Counted from the stretch's first letter, positions 7,962 through 16,452 are shown. The stretch is DNA of 64,000 nt from UBA4736 sp002404015 (GCA_036747295.1 DAIOCN010000013.1:1-64000), one strand, 5' to 3'. Program-made: numbers and translations. The notes: a model not told the origin generated them from the letters alone.

Positions 7962-9057
7962 AGCCCCAGACCCGTTCCGCCACCGCGGCCACCAGGCGGA
8001 GCTTGGCCTCCTGGTCTGCCGGCGTGAGGGGGTTCCCAGGGGCTGTGCTGGCAAACCCGCACTGGGGGCTGATGGCGAGCCGCTCGATGGGGAAATATCG
8101 CGAGGCCTCCTCGAGGCGGCGGACGAGGTCGTCGGCCGGCTCCAGCTCCGGCGTCTTGCTGCTGACCAGGCCCAGCACCACCCGCTTCTCGCGCGGCATC
8201 CGCGCCAGCGGCTCGAACGAACCGGCTCGCGGAGTGTCGTACTCAAGGAAGAAAGCGTCGATCCGGAGGCCCTCGAAGATCTGGTCGGAGATCGCCTCGT
8301 AGCCGCCCTCGCCGAGCCAGCGGCCCTGGTTGTTGCCGCGGCAGATGTGCATGGCGATCACCATCCCGGCCGGCCGGCCCATGAGCGACTCGTTGACCAG
8401 CCTGATATGGCGCTCCAGGACCTGGTCGAGGTCCTCGCCGGCGGCGAGCATCTGGGCTCGCTGATTCTCGTCGCACAGGAGGCCCAGCGTCACATCGTCG
8501 AGCTGGACGTAGGTGCAGCCCAGGCGGCCGAGCTCGTTCAGCTCCTCCCGGTAGACGCGGACCACGTCCTCGTGGAGCTCGTCGCGGTCGGGGTAGGCGC
8601 GGTCGGACACCCCCTCCCGCCAGCGCAGCGTCACCTGCTGGGTGGGGCTGGGCAAGGTGACCTTGGGGGTGCGCTCGGTCAGTGAGCGCACGTAGAGGAA
8701 CTCCTCGGTCGCTATGCCGCGCTGCCGGCGCAGCTTCCCCGTGACGACCGCCCCGGTGTAGCGCAGCTCGCGGCCGCGATCGTCCCTGAACGTACGCGGC
8801 ATCTCCATCTCGGTGAAACCCGAGACCGCGGCCGGGAAGTGGCTGAAGTAGATGACCCGGCGGTACTCGCCGTCCGTGATCGACTGCAGGCCGACCGACT
8901 CCTGGAGGCGGACGGCGTCGATGATGTGATGGTCCTCCACCTCGCGCAGCGCGCCGGCGGTCAGCTCGCCGCGGTCGAACGCGGCCCGCGCCGCCAGCAG
9001 CTCGGGCGGCCGCAGCAGGCTGCCGACGTGGTCGGCCCGAAACGGCGGGCTGCTCAT
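7960..9057 (-). CDS. MetE-C-terminal-domain protein (YxjG-like methyltransferase)
   Basis: 365-residue single-barrel protein of the cobalamin-independent methionine synthase superfamily. It begins with RADHVGSLLRP, as in YxjG/YxjH-like proteins, carries MHICRGN (zinc-ligand H and C) and SPQCGFAS near the end (third zinc ligand C), and YVQLDD in the middle strand. The folate-binding N-terminal half of full MetE is absent, so it probably transfers a methyl group between a thiol and another donor, or acts in thiol salvage. TAGGAT 7 nt before the ATG suggests a leaderless transcript, divergent from the oxidase gene. Confidence 0.85.
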   Translation of the reverse strand: MSSPPFRADHVGSLLRPPELLAARAAFDRGELTAGALREVEDHHIIDAVRLQESVGLQSITDGEYRRVIYFSHFPAAVSGFTEMEMPRTFRDDRGRELRYTGAVVTGKLRRQRGIATEEFLYVRSLTERTPKVTLPSPTQQVTLRWREGVSDRAYPDRDELHEDVVRVYREELNELGRLGCTYVQLDDVTLGLLCDENQRAQMLAAGEDLDQVLERHIRLVNESLMGRPAGMVIAMHICRGNNQGRWLGEGGYEAISDQIFEGLRIDAFFLEYDTPRAGSFEPLARMPREKRVVLGLVSSKTPELEPADDLVRRLEEASRYFPIERLAISPQCGFASTAPGNPLTPADQEAKLRLVAAVAERVWG

Positions 9058-9064
9058 ATTGCCG

Positions 9065-9074
9065 ATCCTATAGG
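9065..9074. promoter_or_regulatory. Overlapping divergent -10 boxes
   Basis: Only 19 nt separate the start codons of the methyltransferase (minus, 9057) and the oxidase (plus, 9077). The minus strand carries TAGGAT (9070-9065), 7 nt from its ATG. The plus strand carries GATCCT (9064-9069), 7 nt from its GTG, and TATAGG (9069-9074). Both genes would be leaderless. Confidence 0.45.
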
Positions 9075-9076
9075 CG

Positions 9077-10288
9077 GTGGCTCGCTACGACGTTGCGATC
9101 ATCGGGGCCGGCATCGTGGGACTGGCGTCCGCGCGCGAGCTGCTGCGGAGGCGGCCCGGGCTCCGCGTTGCCGTGCTCGACAAGGAGTCCGGCATCGCTC
9201 AGCACCAGAGCGGCCACAACTCGGGCGTCATCCACTCCGGGATCTACTACACGCCCGGCTCGCTGAAGGCCCAGCTGTGCGTTGCCGGGATGCGCGAGAT
9301 GTACGCGTACTGCGAGGCGAAGGGCATCCCGACCGACCGCTGCGGCAAGGTCATCGTGGCCACAGAGCCCGCTGAGCTGGGCAGGCTGGACGACCTCCAC
9401 GCTCGCGGGCGCGCCAACGGGGTGGCCGGCCTGGAGCTGATCGGGCCGGAGCGCCTCCGCGAGCTGGAGCCCCACTGCGCGGGGATCCGCGCCCTCTGGT
9501 CGCCCGAGACCGGGATCGTCGACTACTCACAGGTCGCGCGCGGGTACGCCGAGGACATCCGGGCGGCCGGCGCCGACATCCTGACCAACCACCCGCTGCT
9601 GGGCGTGCGCAAGCTGGCCGGCGGTTTGCTCTTGGAGACCCCGGGCGACGAGATCGAGGCCCGCCGGATGATCGCCTGCGCCGGCGTGTACGCCGACCGC
9701 CTGGCGAGGCTTACGAGGGGCGCCCGAGAGCCGCGCGTGGTGCCGTTCCGGGGCGACTACTGGCAGCTCCGACCGGAGTCCCGCCACCTCGCCCGCAACC
9801 TGATCTACCCCGTGCCCGAGCCCGACTTCCCATTCCTCGGAGTGCACGCCACCCGCCGCCTGGGCAGCGGAGAGGTGTGGCTGGGCCCCAACGCCGTCCT
9901 TGCCTTCAGCCGCGAGGGCTACGGCCGCCTCGACACGCGGCCCCGAGACCTGCTCGCCGCCCTGGCCAACCGGGGTTTCCAGAGGATGGCCGCGAGGTAC
10001 TGGCGGATGGGCGCCGTCGAGATGTGGCGCGACTTCAGCAAGCGGGCCTTCCTGCGCTCGGTCCAGCGCTACCTGCCCGAGGTGACGCTGGCCGACCTGG
10101 TGCCGGGGCAGTCCGGGGTCCGGGCGCAGGCCATCAGCCCAGAGGGCGCGCTGGTCGACGACTTCGTGGTCGACGTCCAGGGTGAGCGCGTCCTGCACGT
10201 CCGCAACGCGCCCTCGCCGGCCGCCACCTCATCGCTCGCCATCGGCCGCCTGGTCGCGGACGCTGCCCAGAAGGCCTTCGGGGAGTAG
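9077..10288 (+). CDS. lhgO: L-2-hydroxyglutarate oxidase
   Basis: 403-residue FAD flavoprotein of the DAO family. The N-terminal dinucleotide fold reads DVAIIGAGIVGLASARELLRR with an acidic VLDKE at the strand end. QSGHNSGVIHSGIYYTPGSLKA is the LhgO signature that positions the flavin and substrate, and PFRGDYWQL and the C-terminal QAISPEGALVDDF match the family. It oxidises L-2-hydroxyglutarate to 2-oxoglutarate and usually passes electrons to the membrane quinone pool. Start is GTG 9077. Its 3' end overlaps the convergent Maf frame by 60 nt. Confidence 0.92.
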   Translation: MARYDVAIIGAGIVGLASARELLRRRPGLRVAVLDKESGIAQHQSGHNSGVIHSGIYYTPGSLKAQLCVAGMREMYAYCEAKGIPTDRCGKVIVATEPAELGRLDDLHARGRANGVAGLELIGPERLRELEPHCAGIRALWSPETGIVDYSQVARGYAEDIRAAGADILTNHPLLGVRKLAGGLLLETPGDEIEARRMIACAGVYADRLARLTRGAREPRVVPFRGDYWQLRPESRHLARNLIYPVPEPDFPFLGVHATRRLGSGEVWLGPNAVLAFSREGYGRLDTRPRDLLAALANRGFQRMAARYWRMGAVEMWRDFSKRAFLRSVQRYLPEVTLADLVPGQSGVRAQAISPEGALVDDFVVDVQGERVLHVRNAPSPAATSSLAIGRLVADAAQKAFGE

Positions 10289-10816
10289 GCGCCGGACCAG
10301 CCGCATCGGCAGGCCGACCACGTTGTCCCGGTCACCCTTCATCTCCAGGAGCCACTCGCCGCCCCCGCCCTGGATCGCGTAGCCACCCGCCTTGTCCGCC
10401 CCTTCGCCGCCGGCCACGTACGCCTCGACCTCGGCGGATGAGAGTGAGCGCAGGCGGAGGCGCGTGCTCTGGGCGCCGGAGCGCGCCTCGCCGCCGGCAG
10501 CATCCACGACGGCGACCCCGGTGATCACCTCGTGCCAGCGGCCGCCGAGCCGGGCCAGCATGGCCGCCTGGTCGTCGGCGCCGGCCGGCTTGAGCAGCAA
10601 CTCGCTCTCCAGCACGACCACCGTGTCGGCGGCCAGCACGATGCCCGCGCCTAGACGGCGGGCGGCGGCGGCCGCCTTGGCCCTGGCCAGCGACTCCGCG
10701 TAGGCGGCGGGTTCGCCGCCCGGGAACGCCCACTCCTCGACACCCGGGGGAAGGACCGAGAAAGAAAAACCGGCGGCTCGAATGATCTCGAGCCGCCGGG
10801 GTGAGGTCGAGGCTAG
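10229..10816 (-). CDS. Maf-family nucleotide pyrophosphatase without a canonical start codon
   Basis: The frame encodes a full-length Maf protein: ASTSPRRLEIIRAAG (nucleotide-binding loop), then the AADTVVVL and LKPAGADDQAAMLARLGGR region, and GEGADKAGGYAIQG with GDRDNVVGLP. Maf proteins hydrolyse non-canonical or modified nucleoside triphosphates. The first ATG/GTG/TTG in the frame is GTG at 10639, which would remove the essential N-terminal loop. Upstream the frame is open into the permease gene but holds no normal start codon; the 5' limit given is where homology begins (CTA codon overlapping the permease stop). A transcription terminator lies inside its 5' end. It may use an unusual start, be coupled to the permease, or be inactivated. 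Confidence 0.72.
   Translation of the reverse strand, partial: LASTSPRRLEIIRAAGFSFSVLPPGVEEWAFPGGEPAAYAESLARAKAAAAARRLGAGIVLAADTVVVLESELLLKPAGADDQAAMLARLGGRWHEVITGVAVVDAAGGEARSGAQSTRLRLRSLSSAEVEAYVAGGEGADKAGGYAIQGGGGEWLLEMKGDRDNVVGLPMRLVRRLLPEGLLGSVRDQAADGER
10758..10799 (-). terminator. Rho-independent terminator inside the Maf 5' coding region
   Basis: A perfect 12-bp inverted repeat (arms 10770-10781 and 10788-10799, 6-nt loop) is followed on the minus strand by TTTTTCTTTCTC (10769-10758). It begins 14 nt after the permease stop, so it is placed to end the permease transcript. The same bases encode the conserved RRLEIIRAAGFSFS of Maf. Confidence 0.8.
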
Positions 10817-12273
10817 GTGGAGACGGTGGAGGCCGCTCGCCTGCGCACGCCCATGCTGGTGGCGAGGTAGATCGCCCCTGCTACGACGAACCCGACGATG
10901 AAAGTCAGGTCGCCTACATCGGGATTAGCCTTTGGCACCACTCCCAGGTAGATGGCATTGTTGGAGAAGAAGTAGATCGAGACGACGAGGCCCACCGCCA
11001 TCGCCACGGCTCCCTGCCAGCGCTGGTGATGTGTGTCGTAGAAGATCCTCTCGTCGCCGTAGTCGCCGTTGCGCAGCCAGTAGTCCACGAGGACGACGGC
11101 CAGCCAGGCACCTATCCAGTAGCTGATCAGGAGCAGGAAAGCCTCGTACTTGCCGCCCGGCGCCACCTGGGCCTGGAAGACCAGGCCGCCGATATAGCCG
11201 ATGATCCCGGCCAGCACGGCCAGCAGCGCGCGTCGCTGCTTCAGCGTCATGCCCATCTCCCGGATCCCGACGGCGACCAGCGACATGGTGCCGCTGTAGA
11301 TGTTGATCACGTTGGCCGCCACGGCACCGATCGCGATGCAGAGCAGGGTCGGGTAGTAGACGAGGTCCGGCATCGCCCGCTGCAGCTGGGCGGTGGGGAT
11401 GTCGGTGGGTCCCCACTTGGTTCCCGCCACGGTGGCGAGCACGGCGCCCGCGAGCTCGAGCACGACGCAGGAGATCAGAACGCCGAGTCCGGCCCAGAGC
11501 CCGACCCGGAAGCGGTTGATTGTGGGTGACATGTAGCGGGTGAAGTCGGCGGCATACGGGTTCCAACCCGCCGCATAACCGAACGCCGCCGTGAAAGCGA
11601 GCAGCCAGCCGCCCAGCTCACCGGACGCGAGCGGGGCCTTGGCGTTGTAGCCCACACCGTAGTTGCCGTTGAAGAAGATGAAAAGGCAGGCGGCGGTGAA
11701 GACCACGCCCAGGAGCGGCAGGGCCCAGCGTTCGAAGACGTGGATCAGGTTGTACCCGAACGTCGCGATGACCACCTGGGCGATGACGATCACCAAGAAG
11801 GTCAGCCAGAAGGGCAGGTTCAGCGAGGGGAACAGCGCCTGGAGGGCGAACGCACCGCTGACGCTGTTCACGATGAACCAGCCGAACGCCCCGGTGATGG
11901 CGTTCAGGCCGGCCGGCAGGATGTTGCCTAGGAAACCGAACGCACCCCGGCTCTCGACCATCATCGGGACGCCGAATTTCGGCCCCCAGGAGGAAAGGAC
12001 CGCGTGGGAGAGCGAGCCGACGACAGTGCCTACGATGATCGCCGTCGCCGCCTGCCACATGTTGAGGCCGAAGAGCGTGATCGCGATGATGCCGACAAAC
12101 ACCGTCGCGAACTCGAGGTTCGGAGAAAGCCAGGTCCACAGGAGTTGGATCGGCTTGCCGTGCCGTTCGCGGAGGGCGATGTACTCGACGCCGCCAGGTT
12201 CGACGGTGGCGACCCGTTCTCCGTAGTCGCCCTCACGTACCGGTACGCCTACCAGGTCTTCGCTGACAGCCAA
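10813..12273 (-). CDS. NCS1-family nucleobase/cation symporter
   Basis: 486-residue membrane transporter with about 12 hydrophobic helices, of the nucleobase:cation symporter-1 family (allantoin, cytosine, uracil, hydantoin, thiamine). Family features include VGSLSHAVLSSWGPKFGVPMMVESRGAFGFLGN in helices 2-3, AAGWNPYAADFTRYM and a late LLISYWIGAWLAVVLVDYWLRNGDY. The start is TTG 12273, preceded by a strong AGGAGG 7 nt upstream; the open frame continues upstream without support. It is divergent from the deaminase operon, so the imported compound is probably the deaminase substrate. Confidence 0.93.
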   Translation of the reverse strand: MAVSEDLVGVPVREGDYGERVATVEPGGVEYIALRERHGKPIQLLWTWLSPNLEFATVFVGIIAITLFGLNMWQAATAIIVGTVVGSLSHAVLSSWGPKFGVPMMVESRGAFGFLGNILPAGLNAITGAFGWFIVNSVSGAFALQALFPSLNLPFWLTFLVIVIAQVVIATFGYNLIHVFERWALPLLGVVFTAACLFIFFNGNYGVGYNAKAPLASGELGGWLLAFTAAFGYAAGWNPYAADFTRYMSPTINRFRVGLWAGLGVLISCVVLELAGAVLATVAGTKWGPTDIPTAQLQRAMPDLVYYPTLLCIAIGAVAANVINIYSGTMSLVAVGIREMGMTLKQRRALLAVLAGIIGYIGGLVFQAQVAPGGKYEAFLLLISYWIGAWLAVVLVDYWLRNGDYGDERIFYDTHHQRWQGAVAMAVGLVVSIYFFSNNAIYLGVVPKANPDVGDLTFIVGFVVAGAIYLATSMGVRRRAASTVST

Positions 12274-12342
12274 AATTCGTCCTCCTCTCTCCAAAAGCAC
12301 GAACCGAAAGCGGCTCCGTCGGGGGAAGTCTACTGGTTCTGC

Positions 12343-12348
12343 TAGCCT
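12343..12348 (+). promoter_or_regulatory. -10 box of the deaminase operon
   Basis: TAGCCT sits 6 nt before GTG 12355 with no Shine-Dalgarno between them, giving a predicted leaderless message. No -35 is evident. The 81-nt divergent spacer is the likely place for operon control, but no operator repeat is obvious. Confidence 0.4.
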
Positions 12349-12354
12349 CCCAAC

Positions 12355-13617
12355 GTGCTCGACCTGCTCCTCCGGGAGGCCCGGATCGCCGGTTCGGAGA
12401 CCACCTCCGACATCGGGGTGCGGGAGGGCCGGATAGTGGCTCCCGAGGCCGGCGCGCGGGAGGTGCTCGAGCTGGGAGGAGCGCTCGTGACGCCGGCCCT
12501 CGTCGAGCCTCACATCCACCTTGACGCCGTGCTCACGGTCGGTGAGCCCCGGCACAACCAGACCGGCTCGCTCTTCGAGGGCATCGCGATCTGGGCCGAT
12601 CGGGTGCGAGACCTGACCGCGGACGACGTGAAGCGCCGCGTCCGAACCGTCCTGCGCTGGCAGCTGGCGAACGGGGTCCAGCACGTGCGCAGCCACGTCG
12701 ACGTCTGCGACCCCGAGCTGCGCGCGTTGCGCGCCCTGGTCGAGCTGCGCGAGGAGGTGGGCGACCAGATGGAGATCCAGCTGGTGGCCTTTCCCCAGCA
12801 GGGGATCATGTCGTTCGACGGTGGCCAGGACCTCATGCGGAAGGCCGTGGCGCTGGGCGCCGACGTGGTGGGCGGCATCCCGCACTTCGAGATGACCCGC
12901 GAGTACGGCGTGGAGTCGGTCAAGTTCGCGATGGCGCTCGCGGCCGAGCACGGCCTGCAGGTCGACATCCACTGCGACGAGACCGACGATGACCACGCCC
13001 GCTTCGTGGAGGTGATGGCGGCCGAGACGATCCGGCTCGGCCTAAGTGGCCGCGTCACCGCTTCTCACACCACCGCCATGCACTCGTACAACAACGCGTA
13101 CGCGTACCGCGTCATCAACAACATCAAGCGGGCGGGCCTGAACATGGTCACCAACCCGCTTGACAACTCGGTGCTCCAGGGCCGCTTCGACTCGTTCCCG
13201 ATCCGGCGCGGGCACACGCGTGTCAAAGAGCTGATGGCGGCCGGCGTCAACGTCTGCATCGGCCACGACTCGGTGATGGACCCCTGGTATCCGCTCGGCT
13301 ACGGCGACCCGCTCCAGGCCGCGTTCGTGCTCGCCCACTACGGCCAGATGTCGGGCGCCGAAGAGATCCGGAGCCTGATCGACATGATCACGGCCAACCC
13401 GGCCCAGGCGCTGGGCGTCGAGGGCTACGGCCTCCACGAGGGCGCCCGGGCCGACCTGGTGGTCTTCGACGCCCCCAGCGAGATGGACGCGGTCAGGCTC
13501 GTGCCCCGCCGCCGGCTCGTGCTGCGGGGGGGCAAGGTGGTGGCGCGGACCGAGCCCGCGGTCACGACCGTCGTCTGGGACGGCCGCGAGGAAGAGGTCT
13601 CGTTTCTCAAGCCGTGA
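12355..13617 (+). CDS. Cytosine deaminase-like (CodA family) amidohydrolase
   Basis: 420-residue metal-dependent amidohydrolase close to E. coli CodA. Metal and catalytic residues are kept: EPHIHLD (H53, H55), H206 and E209 in IHCDETDDD, H238 in SHTTAMHSYN, D305 in IGHDSVMDPWYPLG, and Q149 in FPQQG. At the position of the second CodA aspartate (GHDD, D314 in E. coli), which shapes the pyrimidine pocket, this protein has serine (S306). It may therefore deaminate or hydrolyse a related ring such as isoguanine, creatinine or a hydantoin. First gene of a four-gene operon and divergent from an NCS1 permease. Confidence 0.88.
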   Translation: MLDLLLREARIAGSETTSDIGVREGRIVAPEAGAREVLELGGALVTPALVEPHIHLDAVLTVGEPRHNQTGSLFEGIAIWADRVRDLTADDVKRRVRTVLRWQLANGVQHVRSHVDVCDPELRALRALVELREEVGDQMEIQLVAFPQQGIMSFDGGQDLMRKAVALGADVVGGIPHFEMTREYGVESVKFAMALAAEHGLQVDIHCDETDDDHARFVEVMAAETIRLGLSGRVTASHTTAMHSYNNAYAYRVINNIKRAGLNMVTNPLDNSVLQGRFDSFPIRRGHTRVKELMAAGVNVCIGHDSVMDPWYPLGYGDPLQAAFVLAHYGQMSGAEEIRSLIDMITANPAQALGVEGYGLHEGARADLVVFDAPSEMDAVRLVPRRRLVLRGGKVVARTEPAVTTVVWDGREEEVSFLKP

Positions 13618-14261
13618 GCGTCCACACCGTGAGCCACGGCTATGTCAACTCGTTCGTGGTCGTCGGCGACGGGGTCACGCTGATCGACACCGGCGTCAAG
13701 GGTGGCGACCAGAAGATCCTGGAGGCGCTGGCCGACCTGGGCAAGGGGCCCCGCGACGTGCACCGGATAATCCTCACCCACCTCCACACCGACCACGCCG
13801 GCGCCGCTGCCCGGCTCAAGGAGGTGACAGGGGCCCCTGTCTACATGCACCCGGTCGATGCCGAGCTCGTGCGCCAGGGGATCGCATCCCGACCCGGCTT
13901 CACCGGGGTCTTCCCGCTCAACGGGCTGATGTCGGTCGCGCAGCGGCTCATGCCCGGGCGCTACCGGCCCTGCGAGGTCGACCACGAGGTGGTGGAGGGC
14001 GACGTGATCGAGGATGGCTTCCAGGTGGTTTTCACTCCCGGCCACTCGGCCGGCCACATCTCGCTTCTGCGCGAAGGCTGGCTCTTCGCGGGCGACGCGG
14101 CCGCGAACATCCGGCGCCCCGGTCCCCCGCTTATCTTCGAGGACCGGGCGCTGTCACGGCAGTCCTTCCAGAGGTTGGCCGCGCTCGACTTCGAGTCGGC
14201 GGGCTTCGGCCACGGCCGCACGATCGACAAGGCGGCGGCGGCCAGGTTCAAGGTCCGATGA
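13614..14261 (+). CDS. Metallo-beta-lactamase-fold hydrolase
   Basis: 215-residue MBL-fold protein. The metal motif is complete: HLHTDHAG (about 59-66), then HPVDAELV, TPGHSAGH with the fourth ligand histidine, FAGDAA with the bridging aspartate, and GFGHGRTI near the end. Such enzymes hydrolyse thioesters, lactones and similar bonds. GTG 13614 overlaps the deaminase stop (GTGA) and the gene overlaps the next by 4 nt, so it belongs to the operon. A ring-opening or lactone/amide hydrolysis step following the deaminase is plausible but inferred. Confidence 0.88.
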   Translation: MSVHTVSHGYVNSFVVVGDGVTLIDTGVKGGDQKILEALADLGKGPRDVHRIILTHLHTDHAGAAARLKEVTGAPVYMHPVDAELVRQGIASRPGFTGVFPLNGLMSVAQRLMPGRYRPCEVDHEVVEGDVIEDGFQVVFTPGHSAGHISLLREGWLFAGDAAANIRRPGPPLIFEDRALSRQSFQRLAALDFESAGFGHGRTIDKAAAARFKVR

Positions 14262-15301
14262 GCAGGCGCATCGCGGTGATCCCCGGGGACGGGGTGGGCA
14301 AGGAGGTGGTGCCTGAGGGCATCAAGGTGATCCGCCGCACCGGCGCCGACCTGGAGTTCGAAGAGCTGCCTTGGGGCTGCGACTTCTACGCCAAGACCGG
14401 CCGGATGATGCCGGAGGACGCGCTGCGGACCCTGGCCGGCTACGACGCCATCTACCTGGGCGCGATCGGCTGGCCGACGGTCCCCGACCACGTCAGCCTC
14501 TGGGAGTGCCTGCTGCCGATCCGCAAGACCTTCGAGCAGTACATCAACCTGCGCCCCGTGCGGCTACCGCCGGGCATCAGCTCGCCTCTGAGCGGCCGCG
14601 GACCGGACGACATCGACATGCTCTTCGTCAGGGAGAACACCGAGGGCGAGTATTCGGGGACCGGCGGCTTCGTCCACGTGGGGACTGCGGCCGAGCTGGC
14701 GGTCGAGGTGCCTGTCTTCACGAAGCGGGCGGTCGAGCGCTGCGCGCGCTACGCGTTCGAGCGGGCGCGGGAGCGCAGCCGACGCCTGGTCAGCGTCAGC
14801 AAGTCAAACGCCAGCCGCTACTCCTACGTGCTCTGGGACCGCGTGGTGGCCGGGGTGGCCGCCGAGTTTCCCGACGTCCAGGTCGAGAGGGTGCTGGTGG
14901 ACGCGATGGCCGCCCGCATGGTCAGCCGCCCGGACAGCATCGACGTGGTCGTCGCCTCGAACCTGTTCGCCGACATCCTGACCGACCTCGGAGCCGCGAT
15001 CCAGGGCAGCATGGGCCTGGCCGCCAGTGCCAACCTGGCCTTCGACGGTACGGGGCCGTCGATGTTCGAGCCGGTCCACGGCTCGGCGCCCGACATCGCC
15101 GGCCAGGGCAGGGCCAACCCGATCGGAACGGTCTGGGCGGGCGCCCTGATGCTGCGTCATCTCGGCTACGAGCAGGAGGCCGCGCGCGTCGAGCGCGCCA
15201 TCGATTCGGTTTGTGAGGATGGCCGCGTCCTGACCGGCGATCTCGGCGGCACCGCCTCGACCTCGGAGGTCGGGGACGCACTGGCCAGGGCCCTCGGATG
15301 A
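14258..15301 (+). CDS. Isocitrate/isopropylmalate dehydrogenase-family enzyme (TtuC-like)
   Basis: 347-residue decarboxylating beta-hydroxyacid dehydrogenase. It starts IAVIPGDGVGKEVVPEG, has FVRENTEGEYSGTGG (substrate-phosphate or tartrate loop), SKSNASRYS with the catalytic lysine, and DIVVASNLFADILTDLGAAIQGSMGLA with the metal-binding aspartates, then EPVHGSAPDIAGQGRANPIG. The wording of these motifs is closer to tartrate/malate dehydrogenases (TtuC/DmlA) than to LeuB. ATGA overlap with both neighbours places it in the operon. The specific hydroxyacid is unknown. Confidence 0.87.
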   Translation: MSRRIAVIPGDGVGKEVVPEGIKVIRRTGADLEFEELPWGCDFYAKTGRMMPEDALRTLAGYDAIYLGAIGWPTVPDHVSLWECLLPIRKTFEQYINLRPVRLPPGISSPLSGRGPDDIDMLFVRENTEGEYSGTGGFVHVGTAAELAVEVPVFTKRAVERCARYAFERARERSRRLVSVSKSNASRYSYVLWDRVVAGVAAEFPDVQVERVLVDAMAARMVSRPDSIDVVVASNLFADILTDLGAAIQGSMGLAASANLAFDGTGPSMFEPVHGSAPDIAGQGRANPIGTVWAGALMLRHLGYEQEAARVERAIDSVCEDGRVLTGDLGGTASTSEVGDALARALG

Positions 15302-16365
15302 CCGGCCTGGGGGACGGGGGACCGCACGAAGTCCCGCCGGCGCGGCCGTGGTCGATCCCGTTCGCGGGCCGGTTCGAGGCGGGCCTGATCGATAGCAAGG
15401 TCCTGCAGGGCAACCCGCTCGGTGACCCCTCCGAGCGCCCGATCTGGGTCTACCTGCCGCCCGGTTACGACGACGACCAGAAGCGTCGATACCCGACCAT
15501 CTACGAGATCCAGGGCCTGACCGGCCAGCTCGACATGTGGCGCAACCGCACCGCATTCTCCAGGAACTTTCCGGAGGAGCTGGACGAGATGTTCGCCCGC
15601 GGCGAGTCGCCACCGGCGATCGTCGTCTTCGCTGACTGCTGGACCTCACTCGGCGGCAGCCAGTTCCTCGACTCGCCCGCCACCGGTCGCTACCACAGCT
15701 TCCTCTGCGAGGAGGTCGTGCCCTGGGTCGACGCGCGCTACCGGACCGCGCCGGCGGCGGCCCACCGCGGGATCGCGGGCAAGTCGAGCGGTGGGTACGG
15801 CGCCATGGTCACGCCGATGCTGCGACCCGACCTCTTCGGCGGGCTCGCGACCCATGCCGGAGACGCCCTCTTCGAGATGTGCTACCTGCCCGAGTTCCCG
15901 GTCTGCGCGCGCACGCTTCGCGACAGCTACGAGGGCTCCTACGATCGGTTCTGGGAGGACTTCCGCAAGCGACCGCCGATGTCGAGGCCCCACGACGCCG
16001 AGCTGATGAACCAGTACTGCATGGCGGCCTGCTACTCGGCCGACCCCGACGGCACGGTGCACCTGCCATTCGAGCTGGCGACCGGCCGCCTGGTGCCCGA
16101 GGTCTGGGAGCGCTGGCTGGCCTGGGACCCGGTCCGCATGGTGCCGGGCCACGCGGACGCCCTGCGCTCGCTGAAGGCGATCTACATCGACGCGGGTACG
16201 CGAGACGAGTTCTGGCTCGACCTCGGGGCCGACGCCTTCCGGCGCGGGCTCGCGAACATCGGCGTCACGGACGTCTTCTTCGAGTTCTTCGACGCCGGCC
16301 ACGGCGGTATCGGCTATCGCTATCCGGGGGCCGTCAAATACCTGGCGGAACGTCTCTCGCCCTGA
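15298..16365 (+). CDS. Esterase-D/Fes-like alpha/beta hydrolase
   Basis: 355-residue esterase of the enterochelin-esterase / esterase-D type. RPIWVYLPPGYDDDQKRRYPTIYEIQG is the typical entry strand, GIAGKSSGGYGAMV carries the nucleophile serine in a G-x-S-x-G-like elbow (GKSSGG), and GHGGIGYRYPGAVKYL contains the likely catalytic histidine. No signal peptide, so cytoplasmic. The ATGA overlap makes it the last gene of the deaminase-MBL-dehydrogenase operon. The substrate is unknown; an ester or activated acyl intermediate of the same pathway is a reasonable guess. Confidence 0.8.
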   Translation: MTGLGDGGPHEVPPARPWSIPFAGRFEAGLIDSKVLQGNPLGDPSERPIWVYLPPGYDDDQKRRYPTIYEIQGLTGQLDMWRNRTAFSRNFPEELDEMFARGESPPAIVVFADCWTSLGGSQFLDSPATGRYHSFLCEEVVPWVDARYRTAPAAAHRGIAGKSSGGYGAMVTPMLRPDLFGGLATHAGDALFEMCYLPEFPVCARTLRDSYEGSYDRFWEDFRKRPPMSRPHDAELMNQYCMAACYSADPDGTVHLPFELATGRLVPEVWERWLAWDPVRMVPGHADALRSLKAIYIDAGTRDEFWLDLGADAFRRGLANIGVTDVFFEFFDAGHGGIGYRYPGAVKYLAERLSP

Positions 16366-16370
16366 TCCCT

Positions 16371-16435
16371 GGGCCCTGTAACCGGGATCTCAGGGTCCTG
16401 TAACCCTCGTCTCAGGTTCCTCTGGGCCTCGATCC
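16371..16435 (+). repeat. Short imperfect tandem repeat
   Basis: Two 22-nt units (16371-16392 and 16393-16414) sharing GGGYCCTGTAACC and a CTCA end are followed by a degenerate third copy. The repeat fills the gap after the esterase gene. No T tract follows, so it is not a standard terminator. Confidence 0.5.
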
Positions 16436-16452
16436 GTTACAGTCGTCTGCCC

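Noticed and set aside
16371..16435. Terminator after the esterase gene
   Set aside because: Only an imperfect tandem repeat with weak inverted pairing and no T run.
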